From the NCBI GenBank assembly GCA_002917075.1, contig NTMA01000012.1:496001-560000 (forward strand): DNA of 64,000 nt, read 5' to 3'. This document shows, piece after piece, positions 9,926 to 22,187 of this stretch. Made by a program: the position numbers and the translations under genes. Source of the DNA: Hawksworthiomyces lignivorus. Its lineage: Eukaryota; Ascomycota; Sordariomycetes; Ophiostomatales; Ophiostomataceae. The first letter of the stretch is position 1; each line of letters begins with the position of its first letter. The notes beneath the pieces were generated by a model. The model was not told the origin of the DNA and did no database searches. It was given only the letters and a program-made list of their open reading frames with translations.

Positions 9926-11716
9926 CTATGTCGTCTTGCACAGCCGTGTCTGGTCTTTCAGCGTCCACAGCTCTGAACCGGGAGTGGACGGCGACCAGAA
10001 TATTCCGTCTGGGTCGTACTTGTTTTTGATGTCGTATAACTTTTTGTAGTTGGGACCCCAGAACGCCTGCTGCCAGTTGGGTTCGTTGACATCGCCTTCA
10101 TTGACGTAGACAGCGCTCATTGGTGAAGCCTTTCGCAACGCATCACCAAGTTGTGTGACTTTCTTAAGAGCCTCAAGCCGGCCGGCGTTGCTGAGACAGA
10201 GGTCGGGTTCGTAAACGAAAAGGCTAGAGTCGGCTGCGTGGCGCCAAACCGGGTGCACTGAGCTAATAGATGAATCAGGATCAGATACTGCGTGGCCTGG
10301 GTTGACTATATGACCTCCAAAATGGTTACCACCATCAACGAGTGCCTGGATGGCGCTATTTATGGCATCGCCGTTTTTGGCCACATCTTCCTTGCTAAAG
10401 AGTCGCCCACCCAGCAACGTGTTACCTCCCCCAACATCATCTGTCAGCGAGAAGAGTGCGTGATATAGGTCGTCAAATGTTGGGTATGTTTCTGGTTTGT
10501 CTATTTTGTAAGTGACGTTAAGAGTAGCCAGCTGAGCTAAGAAAGGAGCTAGAACTTTGTTGAATTGGTCGACCGTGGTGTTGGGGGCGACAAACGGCTG
10601 TACATTGAGCCCAGCGGTCTTGGAAACAACATACCAGACATAGAAGCCGGCATCTGCAAATGCTCCTGCGCTGTCATGGAAAGCAGAGACTGCTTTCCAG
10701 AAATTAGGTTGGCTATATGTGATATTGAGCGACGCACCCGTTACAGGAACCGTCGGATACGTCTTGACGGTGACTGCGGTAATGGCGGCGAAGTTACCGG
10801 GACCGCCACCTTTCAGTGCCCAGAATAAGTCTGGGTTGTTATCACTATTAATTTGGACCTGCTTGCCAGATGCCAGGATACCATCGAAATCCAGGACATT
10901 GTCGGACGCAAGACCATAGAGCCCACTAAGGGGACTATGCCCACCGCCTTGGACATAGCCACCAGCGATACCCACGGTAGGACATTCGCCACCGACGACA
11001 TCAACACCTTCTTTCTTTGCAGCCGCATAGAGATCTCGGAACATGACACCTGCCCCGACCTTGACAGCACTTCCTGTGTAGTTTCCAGGGCCACTGTAAT
11101 TTTTGATAAACTGGATATTATTTAAGTGATGTGTATTAAGCGCTAAGGCACCATAGCCGGAGGAGCGGCCGAGATAGTCATGACCGGTGTTGCGAATGAC
11201 CAGACGCAGATTCTGGATGCGCGCAAAGTTAACGCTCACTTGGACATCGAATTGGTTGTTAGCCGTGACGACCATTTGCGGTGAGAGACCCTGTGTGCAA
11301 GAACCACCGCACTTGGCTACGGCGCTGCACGAGTCATTGTTCCAGAAGTTGGAAAAGCTCTGGACTGGCTGATCGACACTGAATAAGAAATTGTCAGCGA
11401 GACAATGCATGAAAAAGTGCGTCGAGAATGTAACCTACATCCAGTTGGCATTCGTCCAGTTCGCTTTGATGGCGTCACATTTTTCAGTGTTGGCTGTAGA
11501 AGCATTGTTGTAAGCAGGATAGCAAGCAGCAGCCGCCGGTGTGAATGTTGTCAGCCTGCCCTGTACTGCTTGATTCAGAGCCTTCCACCGCGAGTCAGCT
11601 GGCCAGCATGGTTCATCCGGATAGCACTTGCATGTAGTCTGGTTGTCGCGTCTGATGTGTGGTGATGCCCAAACACCTGCCACAAAGATGGCCAAGATGC
11701 CAATAGACAGCTTCAT
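9926..11716 (-). CDS. Secreted FAD-linked oxidase, berberine-bridge-enzyme type
   Basis: Two exons, 11716-11439 and 11378-9926, joined across a 60-bp intron (GTAGGT donor, CTGAC branch, TTCAG acceptor), give 576 residues. A hydrophobic signal peptide covers about residues 1-17. The PCMH-type FAD domain follows (about 110-280). His159 in NTGHDYLGRS and Cys225 in GGECPTVGIAGG sit where BBE-family enzymes attach FAD through two covalent bonds. GGGHSPLSGLYG is also typical. The C-terminal BBE motif is present near the end (NYKKLYDIKNKYDPDGIFW). These enzymes oxidise sugars, alcohols or alkaloid intermediates; the substrate cannot be read from sequence. Several NxS/T sites fit secretion. No other metabolic genes adjoin it. 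Confidence 0.9.
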
Positions 11717-14107
11717 AGCGCCCTGAGAGAATATAAAATGAAGTTGCTCGACAGTTTAGAAAAACCCAACAGAAGGGCTATGGTATCGCATCTACTACGC
11801 CAACAACACCAGCAATCTGCAACTTCATTTTCGTGCCAAGCTAGAATGCGGTCTCGTTAATTATATAGGTATACATACATTGTATTAATCATCGTAGCGA
11901 GTTGTTGGGGGAGAGGCCGGGGGAGGAGATTTCAATGTTTGCATTGCTTACATTGACATAAATGAAATCCTCGGTTGTTTTCTACCTAATCCCGTTTCCA
12001 TTTTTCGGTGACCCGGACAAAGACATTACGCTTGGGGATCCGTCCATAAGGTTAAAAAGGAATAATATTATGAACATGCAATGTGGCAGGCTATACTCCG
12101 TCACAGATATATGGACACGATGGTAATTATCACCTTGCATATCTTCTCCTTTGTTGCATGCCTTGACTCTTCTTGCCCTCAAATATTAGCGATTCTCAAT
12201 GTTGTACTGGAGAGAAAGAGCTAGAGTGATTTCTAGAAAACAAAACAAATGGGCATTAGATCAACAAAGACGAGAAGATCGTAACTGCAAAATATGGGAG
12301 AAAAAGAAGGAAAGACGATCCTCGCTAACCAACTCGCATGGCTTTCGTGAGACGGTCCATTTATACGGGTAGCGGGAAAAGTGCCCGGTTGATATCAGGA
12401 ACGTGCTTGAACTAAAATCCATAATGGGGATCAATTCAAAGAGCTATCCAGAGCAGACATCACTAAGGACGAGGAAGACATCATGTCAGTCGAAATATCA
12501 GATAGTATAAAAGGAAAGATGACGTAGACCGTGCATGATCTTTGTGCAAATTTAATTATCATCAAGTATGCAGCTACACGGCGCCTCCGCCTGCTTGTCA
12601 TTTGTTTGCCTTAATTGGGTAGTGCGGCTCGGTCATAATATCGAGCAGTTATTGGCTGTGTTATGCTATGCTCTCATCTTCTGAACGCGTCTTCTCTCGT
12701 CGAGGACTTCGAAAAGGAAGAACAGTTCAAAGGACGTCCGCTTCAATATACGATCTTACTAAGGCCAAGAAGATAGTGAGTTCCGTGCTGCTGCGAGAAA
12801 CTTAAATCCCGGAATACTTTCCACAATAATAGTTCCCGGAGACAGGCAGTTTAATGATGCTGCATGGCGCATTGTGATTCGTTCACCAACAATACTTTTG
12901 TTTCTGTGATGATCGTCTGCAACACGAAAATAAGGTGATTTTTCAGCTGTTGGAGAACGGAGCTCTGCTGGGTCGCAAAACTTGTGGGTTCCATGCGCGT
13001 AGAGTCCGCAGCCTACCATAAAATTCTCGGCAGAGATGCTGGATAACATCAACCACTAGTATCCAGATAAAAAACCCCATACCCTATGAAAAATACCAAT
13101 CAGAATACATCTTTGTAGTCTACTAGACTAGAGGAACTGTACTAGATATTAACAAACAAGAACAGCATTTCGCTGTATCTAGCGTTAGTAGAGAGAAAGG
13201 AACGTATGCAGCTTATTGGCATTCTTTGCCACCTATTAAAAAAGGTAACTCCGCTAGGCAGCTCCTATGTTAATTCTAGACTGTGTCATAAAGAATCTGA
13301 AGAGGCGTTGAGCTGAGTGCCGCCAGCGTCTCGAATACGCACAGGAAGTGCTTCTCAACACATCCTGTCGTTTTATTGGTATGCGAACCACTTCTGAGAT
13401 CAGTACATAGAGCTTGAAGGCTAGAACTTCAGCTTTCTATACTTTCGACTTTTTGAGGTAAAAAGGGCGTTGCCGCTTCCGGTTGTCCTTAAAATTGATT
13501 TTTATATGCCAATAGAATAGGTATTACTAGACGCCCTTAGGTGACTCTGTAAGTTTTGCTTTTCCTTCGTTGACAGCCTTTCTTAATACTTAAGATCATA
13601 GGCTTCCACAAACATGTTTTAGGTCGCATTTGCCAAAGCAATTTATAACTAAGCGTCTAAGATTTATTTATTTGTTTTAAAATTATATATTTTTCATAAT
13701 TTTCTGTGCAGTCCTCTTTATGTATCAAACAGAAAGGGGCCATTCTCGAGACTATTTGAGCAAGATTGCGTGGGAAAGCATTCACTGTATCACTAAACGC
13801 AAATGAGCTAAGTGACCATATCTACAAAGATATGAGCAAGTTTTTTCACAACACAAGCATGGTTCCAGTGATTTGATCTCGTACACGTAGATGTGCCCAA
13901 AGAGGTGCATGGGATATGCATACAGTGTTAGAAGTCGATGAGAACCTTCTTGGTCACTTGAATAGCAGCTGAACCAGGCGGGGAAACAAAGTAAATGGAG
14001 AGAAAATCCGACCTTCTTTTATTCGATAACTGCTCTGTTCTACATAATTCTATGATTTTTTTTGTTCAATTCTGTCTGACTTTATCATCATCCAGCAAAC
14101 ACGAACT
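11717..14107. other. Long intergenic region between FAD oxidase and Mn-SOD
   Basis: About 2.4 kb between divergent genes. It is AT-rich in parts (13.6-13.7 kb). A 97-codon open frame at 12759-13052 (-) shows no recognised family and no splice partners. No transposon ends or RNA genes were identified. Confidence 0.4.
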
Positions 14108-14892
14108 ATGTCTGCAAAAGTCTACACTCTCCCGGCGCTTCCTTATGCTTACGATGTATGTATTTGCATTCTCCCGCTACAGAATGATAGCTATAGCATG
14201 GATAGTAGTAATACTCACAGCCTCCGAGGCTCTCGAGCCAAGCATCTCAGCTCAGATCATGGAGCTTCATCATAAACGGCACCATAAAGCTTATGTCGAC
14301 AACCTGAACAAAGCACTGCAGTCTCTCACAACCTCCATTATTAGCGGCGATATTGCCACCCAAGTATCTCTTCAGGAAGCTATCCGTTTTAATGGCGGTG
14401 GTCACATCAATCACTCGCTATTTTGGCGTAACCTTGCACCAGCCGGTCGGCCGGAGTCGGAACCAAACGGTGCGGCGGCGCCCGAGTTGACTAAGGACAT
14501 CACACAGACATGGGGAAGCCTCGATAACTTTAAGAACACTTTTGCTACATCTCTCTTGGGTATTAAGGGAAGTGGCTGGGGTTGGCTAGTGAGAGATCCA
14601 GCAACTGGCTTACGCATTATCACGACCAAAGACCAGGATCCTCCTGTCAGTGGCGAGGTGCCAATCATTGGCGTGGACATGTGGGAGCATGCCTACTACC
14701 TTCAGGTGAGAATTGCAATATCACGAATGGCATTGTGTCCTTTTCCGCTTAAAACTAAATTGTATTCAGTACCTAAATGGCAAAGCTGCATACGTCGACA
14801 ACATATGGAAGATTATCAATTGGAAGACAGCCGAGGCACGATACTTGAGTGGACTAGCTGATGCTGCGACAATGATCAGTGCGGCTATTTGA
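14108..14892 (+). CDS. Manganese superoxide dismutase, probably cytosolic
   Basis: Three exons, 14108-14155, 14229-14705 and 14770-14892, give 215 residues. The enzyme converts superoxide to peroxide and oxygen. All family marks are present: LPYAYDALEP (residues 9-20), the ligand helix LHHKRHH with His30, GHINHSLFW, GSGWGWLV and the ligand pair in DMWEHAYYLQYL. The protein begins MSAKVYTLPALPY with no mitochondrial presequence, so it resembles cytosolic fungal Mn-SODs. Intron 2 is canonical (GTGAGA to TTCAG). Intron 1 has a good GTATGT donor, but family conservation (YAYDALEP) places the acceptor after CCGAG at 14228 rather than at the stronger CACAG eight bases upstream, which would shift the frame. 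The family is certain; the first acceptor is the uncertain part. Confidence 0.92.
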
Positions 14893-17800
14893 TTAACCAT
14901 AACCACCAGGCAGGACAGGAGTGCATATAAGTCACGCCTCAAACTTGAAAAATGTCAACATTGGCTAGCATATAGAAGGAAAGCTTTCAAGGTAACACAA
15001 CTAGAGCGAAACCCTGTTAAGGCGTTACCCCCAATTACGTCAATGACGTATTATTTTGAGATAACACGATTATTCTTCTTGAGGCTTTTCCACACAAAGG
15101 CTACCAGAAAATATTGCAATTTCCCTTCTATGAATTCTATACTTGTAGTAACTGTAATAGGATCTCAGTCTTAGCAGCTTTACCAAACAGAAAACTCAAC
15201 AACTCCTGTTTAGCTGCTCGGTTTAGAGTATTACATAAATTAAGTAGCCTAATCCGACTAGGTCTATTTGACAACCGTTTCTATTTCTACTCATATCAGT
15301 AAATCTAAAGAATGTAGAAGATACTATGAATCCAAAAGTACAAGTAAAGCAGAGCATCAAAGTGCAGCAGAAACAGGTACCCGTTGCCTTTGCGCTCTGG
15401 CTCAGACGGAGTTCGTTTGCGCGGCTTGACACTCGGCGATTAATCTGAATCTTATTTGATATGACCTTTAAGATGGTTCGTATTCTAAAGCATTGTGTAC
15501 TCATTGATCATTTGCTCACTACTATGAGCTTAGTTGAAAATATCAGCTACTCACCTTCTGTCCAAGCGGTCAGCAGTTGCCAACCTTTTTGATACGCTTA
15601 AGCAGGCAGTTTGATAGCGAACCGACTATAATTCGTAGAGAACCTATCATGACATTTTGACAGACGGCGCTCAGAATATCAAAATAGGATTGTTATTTTA
15701 TGACATATAATAGTGTGAAGTACAAGAGGTGCAGCAAGAAATCATGCAACGACGCTCCCTATTTCCATAGCAACTATAGATACAAAATTAGTACCAGCAC
15801 CGAATCCAGCATTGTTCCTTCTTTGCGCCTATCTGTTGCACACAGCCTCCAGCTCACGATACGAACGAATTCTTCATTTCTGGACGCTACAGCAAAACTC
15901 TGATAACTTCAGTGGCCATGGGCAAAAACCCTCTCCACCATCGGCCAGTAGCATCATCGGTCTATTAGTTGGCTTGAGAACTTCAGGTACCGCGACTACA
16001 GTAATCATATTCGAGTCTTCTCTTATACTCATAGCCGTCGGTTCTTTGGTTTAATTGTACTTATTAGTCAATTCTGACCATGTGTGCTCTATTAAATGGA
16101 ACCCTCTTGAGACAGAAAATGCATATGTTCTAGCTGTAAGTGATAATTGTACAGAGTTGCAAATAATTACAGTAAATAGTGGCGAAAATAAGTAGTGCTG
16201 GTAGTAAACAGATGTATAGTGACCTCCTTAACGTCTCCGCTTCTTCGCTACCTTCTTCGATTTCTTTGATCCTGGTAGTTAGGCTGTAGTCTGGGATGTG
16301 CCCGCTACGTTTCATCGGCTCTAAAAATACGCCAATTGTCTGCTCATGCCTCTGCATTCGCTTCTTCTTCATATGAGCCTACGTCTAGGAATGGCTATAC
16401 GGTTACCCAGCCCAAGTTGTTGACGTCGTCTACTTCCGCTGGTCTCAGAGACAGCCTAGCGTCAAACAACTCTACCTATAGCGTCAGAAACAGAAGTAGC
16501 GGCAATCTATCTCCTTCAGGTACGACCTCACTCAACATATTCATATTTCCGCGGGGCGGCAGTAGCGACCATACAAGCAGCAGCAGTAATATATCCAACG
16601 CTAGTCGGTTAACCTTCAGCGACTTCTTGTTGGTACAGCTCTACTGTCTTTGTGGTCATTGTCTCTTATTAGCATCGTCCTCCACCTTTTCCTCATTTTC
16701 GCTCCGTTCCATCACTACCACGCATAATTCCTAAGTGCCACCAGCTATTGGGAATCAGTGACCAATACCGCATTAACAATAACAGTAATAGTAACTATAC
16801 GCTGTTGCTGGGGTTATAAACAATGGTATCATTCGAGAAAAGACCAAGTTGCACGACTTTTTATATACGAGTCCTTCAGTGCAAAACAACAGAGGCCAGC
16901 ACGGCAGTGCTTCACGAGGTGTCATGGCCAACCTTGATGCATAAGAAAAACGTACATAGAATTTACCGAAAGATTAAAGATGGTATATATAACCTTGTAG
17001 TCTATGGACATAGATTACAAATCTTGCGGCAGCGGACGGCTCAGGTGTATCTTTTCATGTTTGGTGTGGTGTATTCTTACCTGTCCTCCACAGTCCGTCT
17101 TTCTGCCCATCTTAGCGCCTTTTCCAGTCAATCAACCAATCCCAATATATGGAATGGGTCAAGGAGCGACTTTACTGTTGTAACCGCCACCGCACGATGA
17201 TTTTGACTATGATAAAATGACATAAGTTGTAAGACGCCAAATCATCGCTGAGGTGGGTAATGGCTGTGTATGGTTTATCTTTATCTTTAGATGGGTAGAC
17301 CAATAAATAGATTCACAGAATCGCAGTAAAGGAACTTTATAAGGCTGAGGCGCCTAGAAAAACTTTAAATCAAGACATGTACGGTTCACATTCCGGAGAT
17401 TACCAAGAATTCGGAAGGAAGGTTGTGTATTATGGTGATTAGAGCACAACTGTGCAGAAATATCGAAGAACGTCTGTGCAAGTATGGGGAAAGAAAACTC
17501 TTGGTCTCATGCCTAGTGTTCACGTCCGTCGATGTGAATGAAGCGTTGCGTGCCTAATTGAAAGTCTAAGTAATACTCAAATCGGACATTTTCTGCTGGG
17601 CTCAGCCTTCCCCTCTCAAATGGATTCGTCGAAGAGACATGTGTAGACAGGCTTAGGGCACAAATTAGAGCAGGCTACATATTGCCAAGAGCGGTTAAAA
17701 TGCCAAGGCCCCATCATCTCAACTACGTGCCAAGACTTCAGGGTGGGTATGACTCGAGGCTGAGGGAATTGGGGTCATATGAGACGAGATTAGAGAGGGG

Positions 17801-17974
17801 CGAGTCAACATATAACCTGCCTGGAGCCCGTCATCTCGAGACAGAAGGGCACGAATTTTGAAAACCATACCTAATCCGCGCATATATTATCAAAAAGAGA
17901 AGCAAATAAGGACGCATATATTTTAGCTCCTAATAAATATCGTCATAGAAGACCAGCTTATTGGACAACACACT
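14893..17974. other. Gene-poor stretch with no recognised gene
   Basis: Rich in A and T, with many short open frames and no homology I can recognise. The longest (16336-16734, +) encodes a Ser/Thr-rich stretch that lacks introns, a plausible leader or any motif. Parts could be decayed coding DNA, but no family could be named. No terminal repeats of a transposon were seen. Confidence 0.4.
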
Positions 17975-18378
17975 ATGTGCAGTCCGTTCCGAACTTTGTG
18001 GGAAGAGGTGTATGATCTGTGGGATGCTGCTCTCCTCGGAATTGGCACCATATTTTCCAGAGTATGTCAAACAATACTTGCCGAGACAAAGGAATGAGTG
18101 GAGTGGCAGAATCCGGAGCTTGTGCTGATTTGAAACAGGGTCGGCGTAGGGAGAAAGACATTCGAGAAACGAGGCAATTCACCAGCCACAGCCACGACCG
18201 CAACCAAAGTCGAGGCCACATCCATAGTCACAACCATAGCCACGACCATAACCATGACCATAACCACGATCATAACCACGGCCATAACCACGTCCATAGA
18301 TACGATCACAGTCACGACCAAGACCAACAGAGTAGTCACAACCATAGCAACGGCCACAACCATGGCTACATACAATAA
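17975..18378 (+). CDS. Possible small His-rich protein gene (speculative)
   Basis: An ATG at 17975 begins MCSPFRTLWEE. A GTGTAT donor at 18008 and a TTTTCCAG acceptor ending at 18061 would remove a 54-bp intron and join this to a frame rich in His, Asn and Asp that ends at 18378. The predicted C-terminal half consists of HNHD-like repeats, which often bind metal ions. Without splicing the first frame stops after about 40 codons. No family is recognised, and the repeat alone could create an open frame by chance. Confidence 0.2.
18176..18366. repeat. Degenerate 6-bp tandem repeat (CATAAC/CACGAC type)
   Basis: About 190 bp built from variations of CAYRRC hexamers. On the plus strand one frame reads alternating His-Asn-His-Asp, and on the minus strand frames read Gly/Tyr/Cys or Val/Met/Ile. 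All frames are open because the unit contains no stop. Period and base bias are obvious by eye; whether it is translated is unknown. Confidence 0.8.
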
Positions 18379-19780
18379 GGAGAGGCGAGAGAGCCGTACA
18401 TAAAACCGAGCAGCAATCTTGATGACGCGATACTCCATATCTCAATGTCCGAAGAGTCTCCGCCAAGAGAGCCATCCTCACCAAATATGCCCCGTCTCCG
18501 GCCGCTGTTCCTTCCGCAAACGATATTTATTTGGTAGTAGATTATCTTCCCATGCACATCACTATCTCGCCAGCCAGTGAGAAACACAAGTACACGTATA
18601 CACGCACTTCCAGTGGTCATAGAAGGACTCTGGAACAAGAAAGAAAAGTGGTGCGATCAGCCCTCGGGCTATCGCATCCAGACTTCCCTCGGAAAAAGAG
18701 CTTCTTGTCAGCTCGAGTCGTCTTTGCTTTCAAAAGGCGACATAAGCTACAAATATGCTTTTCTTGTTTGTATCTGAGTGGCCAGCACTCCGTAAACAAC
18801 TCGGAGTTCGGATCCATAGCGAACTCCCATATTAAGCACATGACTCGTGTCACAACAAGCATGCCGACAGGCAGGTGGTTATGTTCATTGGCGCGCTATT
18901 TGTAGTGCTTGAGGATTGTCTAGGGGGTGCCTGGTGGGCTATTTGGGCATTATGGATGCTGAAAACCGTTGTTGGATTTTGGGTTCGTTAGATATGGCTC
19001 ACCTACCCAGCGAACGGCTTCAAGAGAGAAATGTCTCTTTTGGCATTCTTTAGAGCTGTTTTGCCGGTGTCGTGTGGATTCTTTCCATTTCCTCTTTTGC
19101 TGTTTTTGTTCCTTTTTGGACCGGCGCCTTTTGTGGATTACAACGGTGTCCAGTACGAGTACTCGTGCGGAGCAGGGTAATTCGGCTGCCCAGGGAGAGG
19201 AAAACCAGTGGACAAAAGGCGCTAACTGCACAACTGTAGCTATTCATATAATTTCGTTAAGGAAGGTGAGCTAATATCATACGCATATTGTTACCGGTGC
19301 GAATCTTAAAAAAACATGATTTTTTTTCTATTACTACTCGTAGTTCCCCGTTGGCAAGTAACAAACAAATGCGTAATTCGTACTTCATACCTTGTACCCA
19401 TTGTATGTACTCCGCATATCTTGACACGCAAACGTCGTAGGTTTCCACAAGTCCCAAAATTAGACCACAGTATTCAAGTCATGTAGCACTGTGCTTCTAT
19501 TGGTCAAAACCCCGACACGAACCTCGCTGCCCTTCAGCCGCAAAACCAGTGTCCGGCGTGATGCATCTTGTCGTTAATCACTTGCGTGTGAACCATCAGC
19601 GCATGTTCTCTGCATATTTTTGTCTTATATCAGCACTTGCAAATATCTTTGGTGGTGGCGCTCATCAAGGTCATCCTCGGAAGCGAGCCGCTTTTCATGT
19701 CTATCGATGTGTTTGTCTACAGACAAGATACAGTGTGTAATAAGCCTACACGTACGCATGCACGTGCTCCACTTTTCCTA
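18379..19780. other. Intergenic, nothing recognised
   Basis: Several overlapping short open frames on both strands, none resembling a known protein and none with a credible intron structure. A small perfect palindrome, ACGAGTACTCGT, occurs near 19156. Confidence 0.4.
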
Positions 19781-20444
19781 CTCCGTCTAACTTCCTTCTC
19801 CCCACCAGTCCCCTTTCAGGGATACGAATAATGATATGCTGCGCCTCGCATCAAATCTCCCCTGGGAATCCGTGGTGCCAAGCTTCGCTCACTGCCACTA
19901 GTCCGTTTTTGTCCCTTTTGCTTCTGTTCATGGAACGGCCGGCGATCCAGTGCCACTAACTCAGCTCCACTGGTTCCACCTCCCATCACCAGAGCGCGCA
20001 ACTTTCTCCTTTTCACTTTCTATTTCTCACTTTTCGCTACTTGCTTTTTCCTGTTTGCTTCTTTCGAACGGTTTTCTACATCTATTATCCCCTTCTATTA
20101 TCTTACTCTCTTTTGCACAAGATTCGCTCGCTTCAGATTTCTTCTTCTTAACCATCTCGTTTTCATTCTTCCTTGACCAGCGAAAAGACGAGGGAAACTC
20201 TTGTTTCCAATTTTCCTTCACTGCCTTTTTTGTTTTCGTTTTCTCTCGTTTAAACACTTTGCAATTCGTACTCTCATTGACTCCTATTCTTCATCTTTTC
20301 AAAGGCAGACAGTCGGACAAACATTTTGTGTGATTTCGTCAACAAACTGTCCATCTTGCAGCTCCCAATATCTCACTATTAACTGCATTCTTTTTTGTCC
20401 GTCTTCTTTCCTCTATCAATAAGGGCGAGGGCTATTTCGACAAA
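19780..20444 (+). promoter_or_regulatory. Long pyrimidine-rich promoter/leader of the GH72 gene
   Basis: The plus strand is strongly C+T-rich for about 650 bp up to the ATG at 20445, with many CTTTTC and TTTCTTC runs. Highly expressed fungal genes often carry CT-rich tracts just upstream of the transcription start. Here the length suggests promoter plus a long 5' leader. The composition is seen; the role is inferred. Confidence 0.45.
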
Positions 20445-22187
20445 ATGAGCTTCAGGTCCTCTATTCTTACCTCCCTCCTCATGGTGGGCTCAGCTGTGGC
20501 CGCGAGCTCTGTTGAGCCCGTGGTCGCGAAGGTGCGTATGACAACTAAGGGCTCTTTATTCCTGTCTAGCGCTTTTCTCCTGTTTCCTTTTCTAATGCAT
20601 TTATTTCACCAGGGTAATAAGTTCTTCTATCAAAATGGCACGCAGTTCTTCATCAAAGGCGTTGCCTACCAGCAAGACACCGGCGCTGCCGGCACCACCA
20701 CTGGTAGCACCTACATCGACCCCCTTTCCGATGCGACAATCTGCACGCGTGATGTTCCCCTGTTGCAGGCTCTCAACACTAATGTCATCCGCACCTATGC
20801 CATTGATCCCTCGAAAGACCATTCTGCGTGTATGCAGCTCCTGCAGCAAGCCGGCATTTACGTTATCTCTGACTTAGGCGAGCCGTCTATGTCGATCAAC
20901 CGCGACAACCCGGCCTGGAACACGGCACTTTTCACTCGGTACAAGGCCGTCGTTGATGAGATGAGCAAGTACGAGAATGTCATCGGCTTCTTTGCAGGCA
21001 ATGAAGTCACCAACAACAATACCAATACCGACGCATCAGCCTTCGTCAAAGCCGCTGTGCGTGACACCAAAGCCTACATCAACTCAACTGTTAACCGCTG
21101 GATGGGCGTAGGCTATGCTGCCAACGACGATGCCGACATCCGTGACAACATGGCCCACTACTTCAACTGCGGCGAGCAAGAAAATGCGATCGACTTCTGG
21201 GGCTATAACATCTACGAATGGTGCGGCCAGAACACATTTACAGGCTCAGGTTATTCTGAGGTTGTCGATTTCTTCTCCAACTATTCAGTACCCGTCTTTT
21301 TCGCAGAGTATGGCTGCAACAAGCCCAACGGTGCCAAGGGCCGCATCTGGGAGGAAACTACTGCTCTGTACTCGAGTCAGATGAGCAACGTTATTGCTGG
21401 CGGAATTGTCTACATGTACTTCGAGGAGGCGAACGACTATGGTAAGTTTTTACTAGTTCCGCCTAGCAAGATCATCCATTAACAAAAATAACTAGGTCTG
21501 GTTAGTGTCGTCAATAACAAAGCCTCCACCTTGGCTGATTATGATACTCTCAAGACCGTCATTGCCAAAGTCAGCCCCAGCTCGACGGCTATGAGCGCTT
21601 ATAGCCCGACGAACAGCCCAGCTGCATGCCCTGTGATTGGCAGCGCCTGGGCCGCCTCTGACAACCTCCCGCCGACTCCGGACAATGCTACCTGTGCTTG
21701 CATGTTCCAATCGCTTGCATGTGTGCCAGCCAGCGGCTTGAACACGAGTGATTATGGTGCTCTTTTCGGCAGCATCTGCGGCTCTGACGCCAGCGCTTGC
21801 GCTGGTATCACTGCCAACACAAAAACTGGTGTTTTTGGTGCTTACGTCATGTGCGATACGACCGAGCAGCTTGGCTACGTTCTCGACCAGTATTACCAAA
21901 ATCAGAATGCCGCATCGAGTGCTTGTGACTGGAACGGCCAGGCCCAGGTGGTCAAAGCCGCTAAGCCTGCATCCTCATGCTCGGCTTTATTATCGTCAGC
22001 CAGTGCTTCCAATAGCTTTGCTGCCACTGCCACAGCTGCTGGCTCGTCTTCCTCCTCCAAGCCTAGCAGCTCCAAGAACGCTGCCGTGCCTGTTTCAATG
22101 CAGAGCATGTTCACCCTCGGCGAGTTGTCTGTAGGTCTCTACGTGCTCGTTGCTATGGCCACAGGCGCTGGCATGATAATGTTGTAA
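20445..22187 (+). CDS. GPI-anchored 1,3-beta-glucanosyltransferase, GH72 with CBM43 (Gel/Gas family)
   Basis: Exons 20445-20531, 20613-21441 and 21496-22187 give 535 residues. The enzyme cuts and re-joins beta-1,3-glucan chains to elongate cell-wall glucan at the plasma membrane or wall. A signal peptide covers about residues 1-19. In the GH72 domain (30-340) the two catalytic Glu are Glu160 ([10 protein letters not shown], acid/base) and Glu261 (FFAEYGCNK, nucleophile). A Cys-rich X8/CBM43 module follows at about 365-470 ([11 protein letters not shown] to SACDW). A Ser/Ala-rich linker and a hydrophobic tail ending AGMIML fit a GPI-attachment signal. Having CBM43 makes it a GH72-plus enzyme. 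Introns of 81 and 54 bp have GTGCGT/CACCAG and GTAAGT/AACTAG ends, and both joins restore conserved sequence. Confidence 0.95.

Noticed and set aside
12759..13052. 97-codon open frame on the minus strand
   Set aside because: It has an ATG and plausible composition but no motif, no splice partners and no recognised relatives. The length is within chance for a 2.4-kb gap.
16336..16734. Ser/Thr-rich 133-codon frame
   Set aside because: It looks protein-like by composition only. There is no motif, leader or intron, so it is reported only as part of the gene-poor interval.
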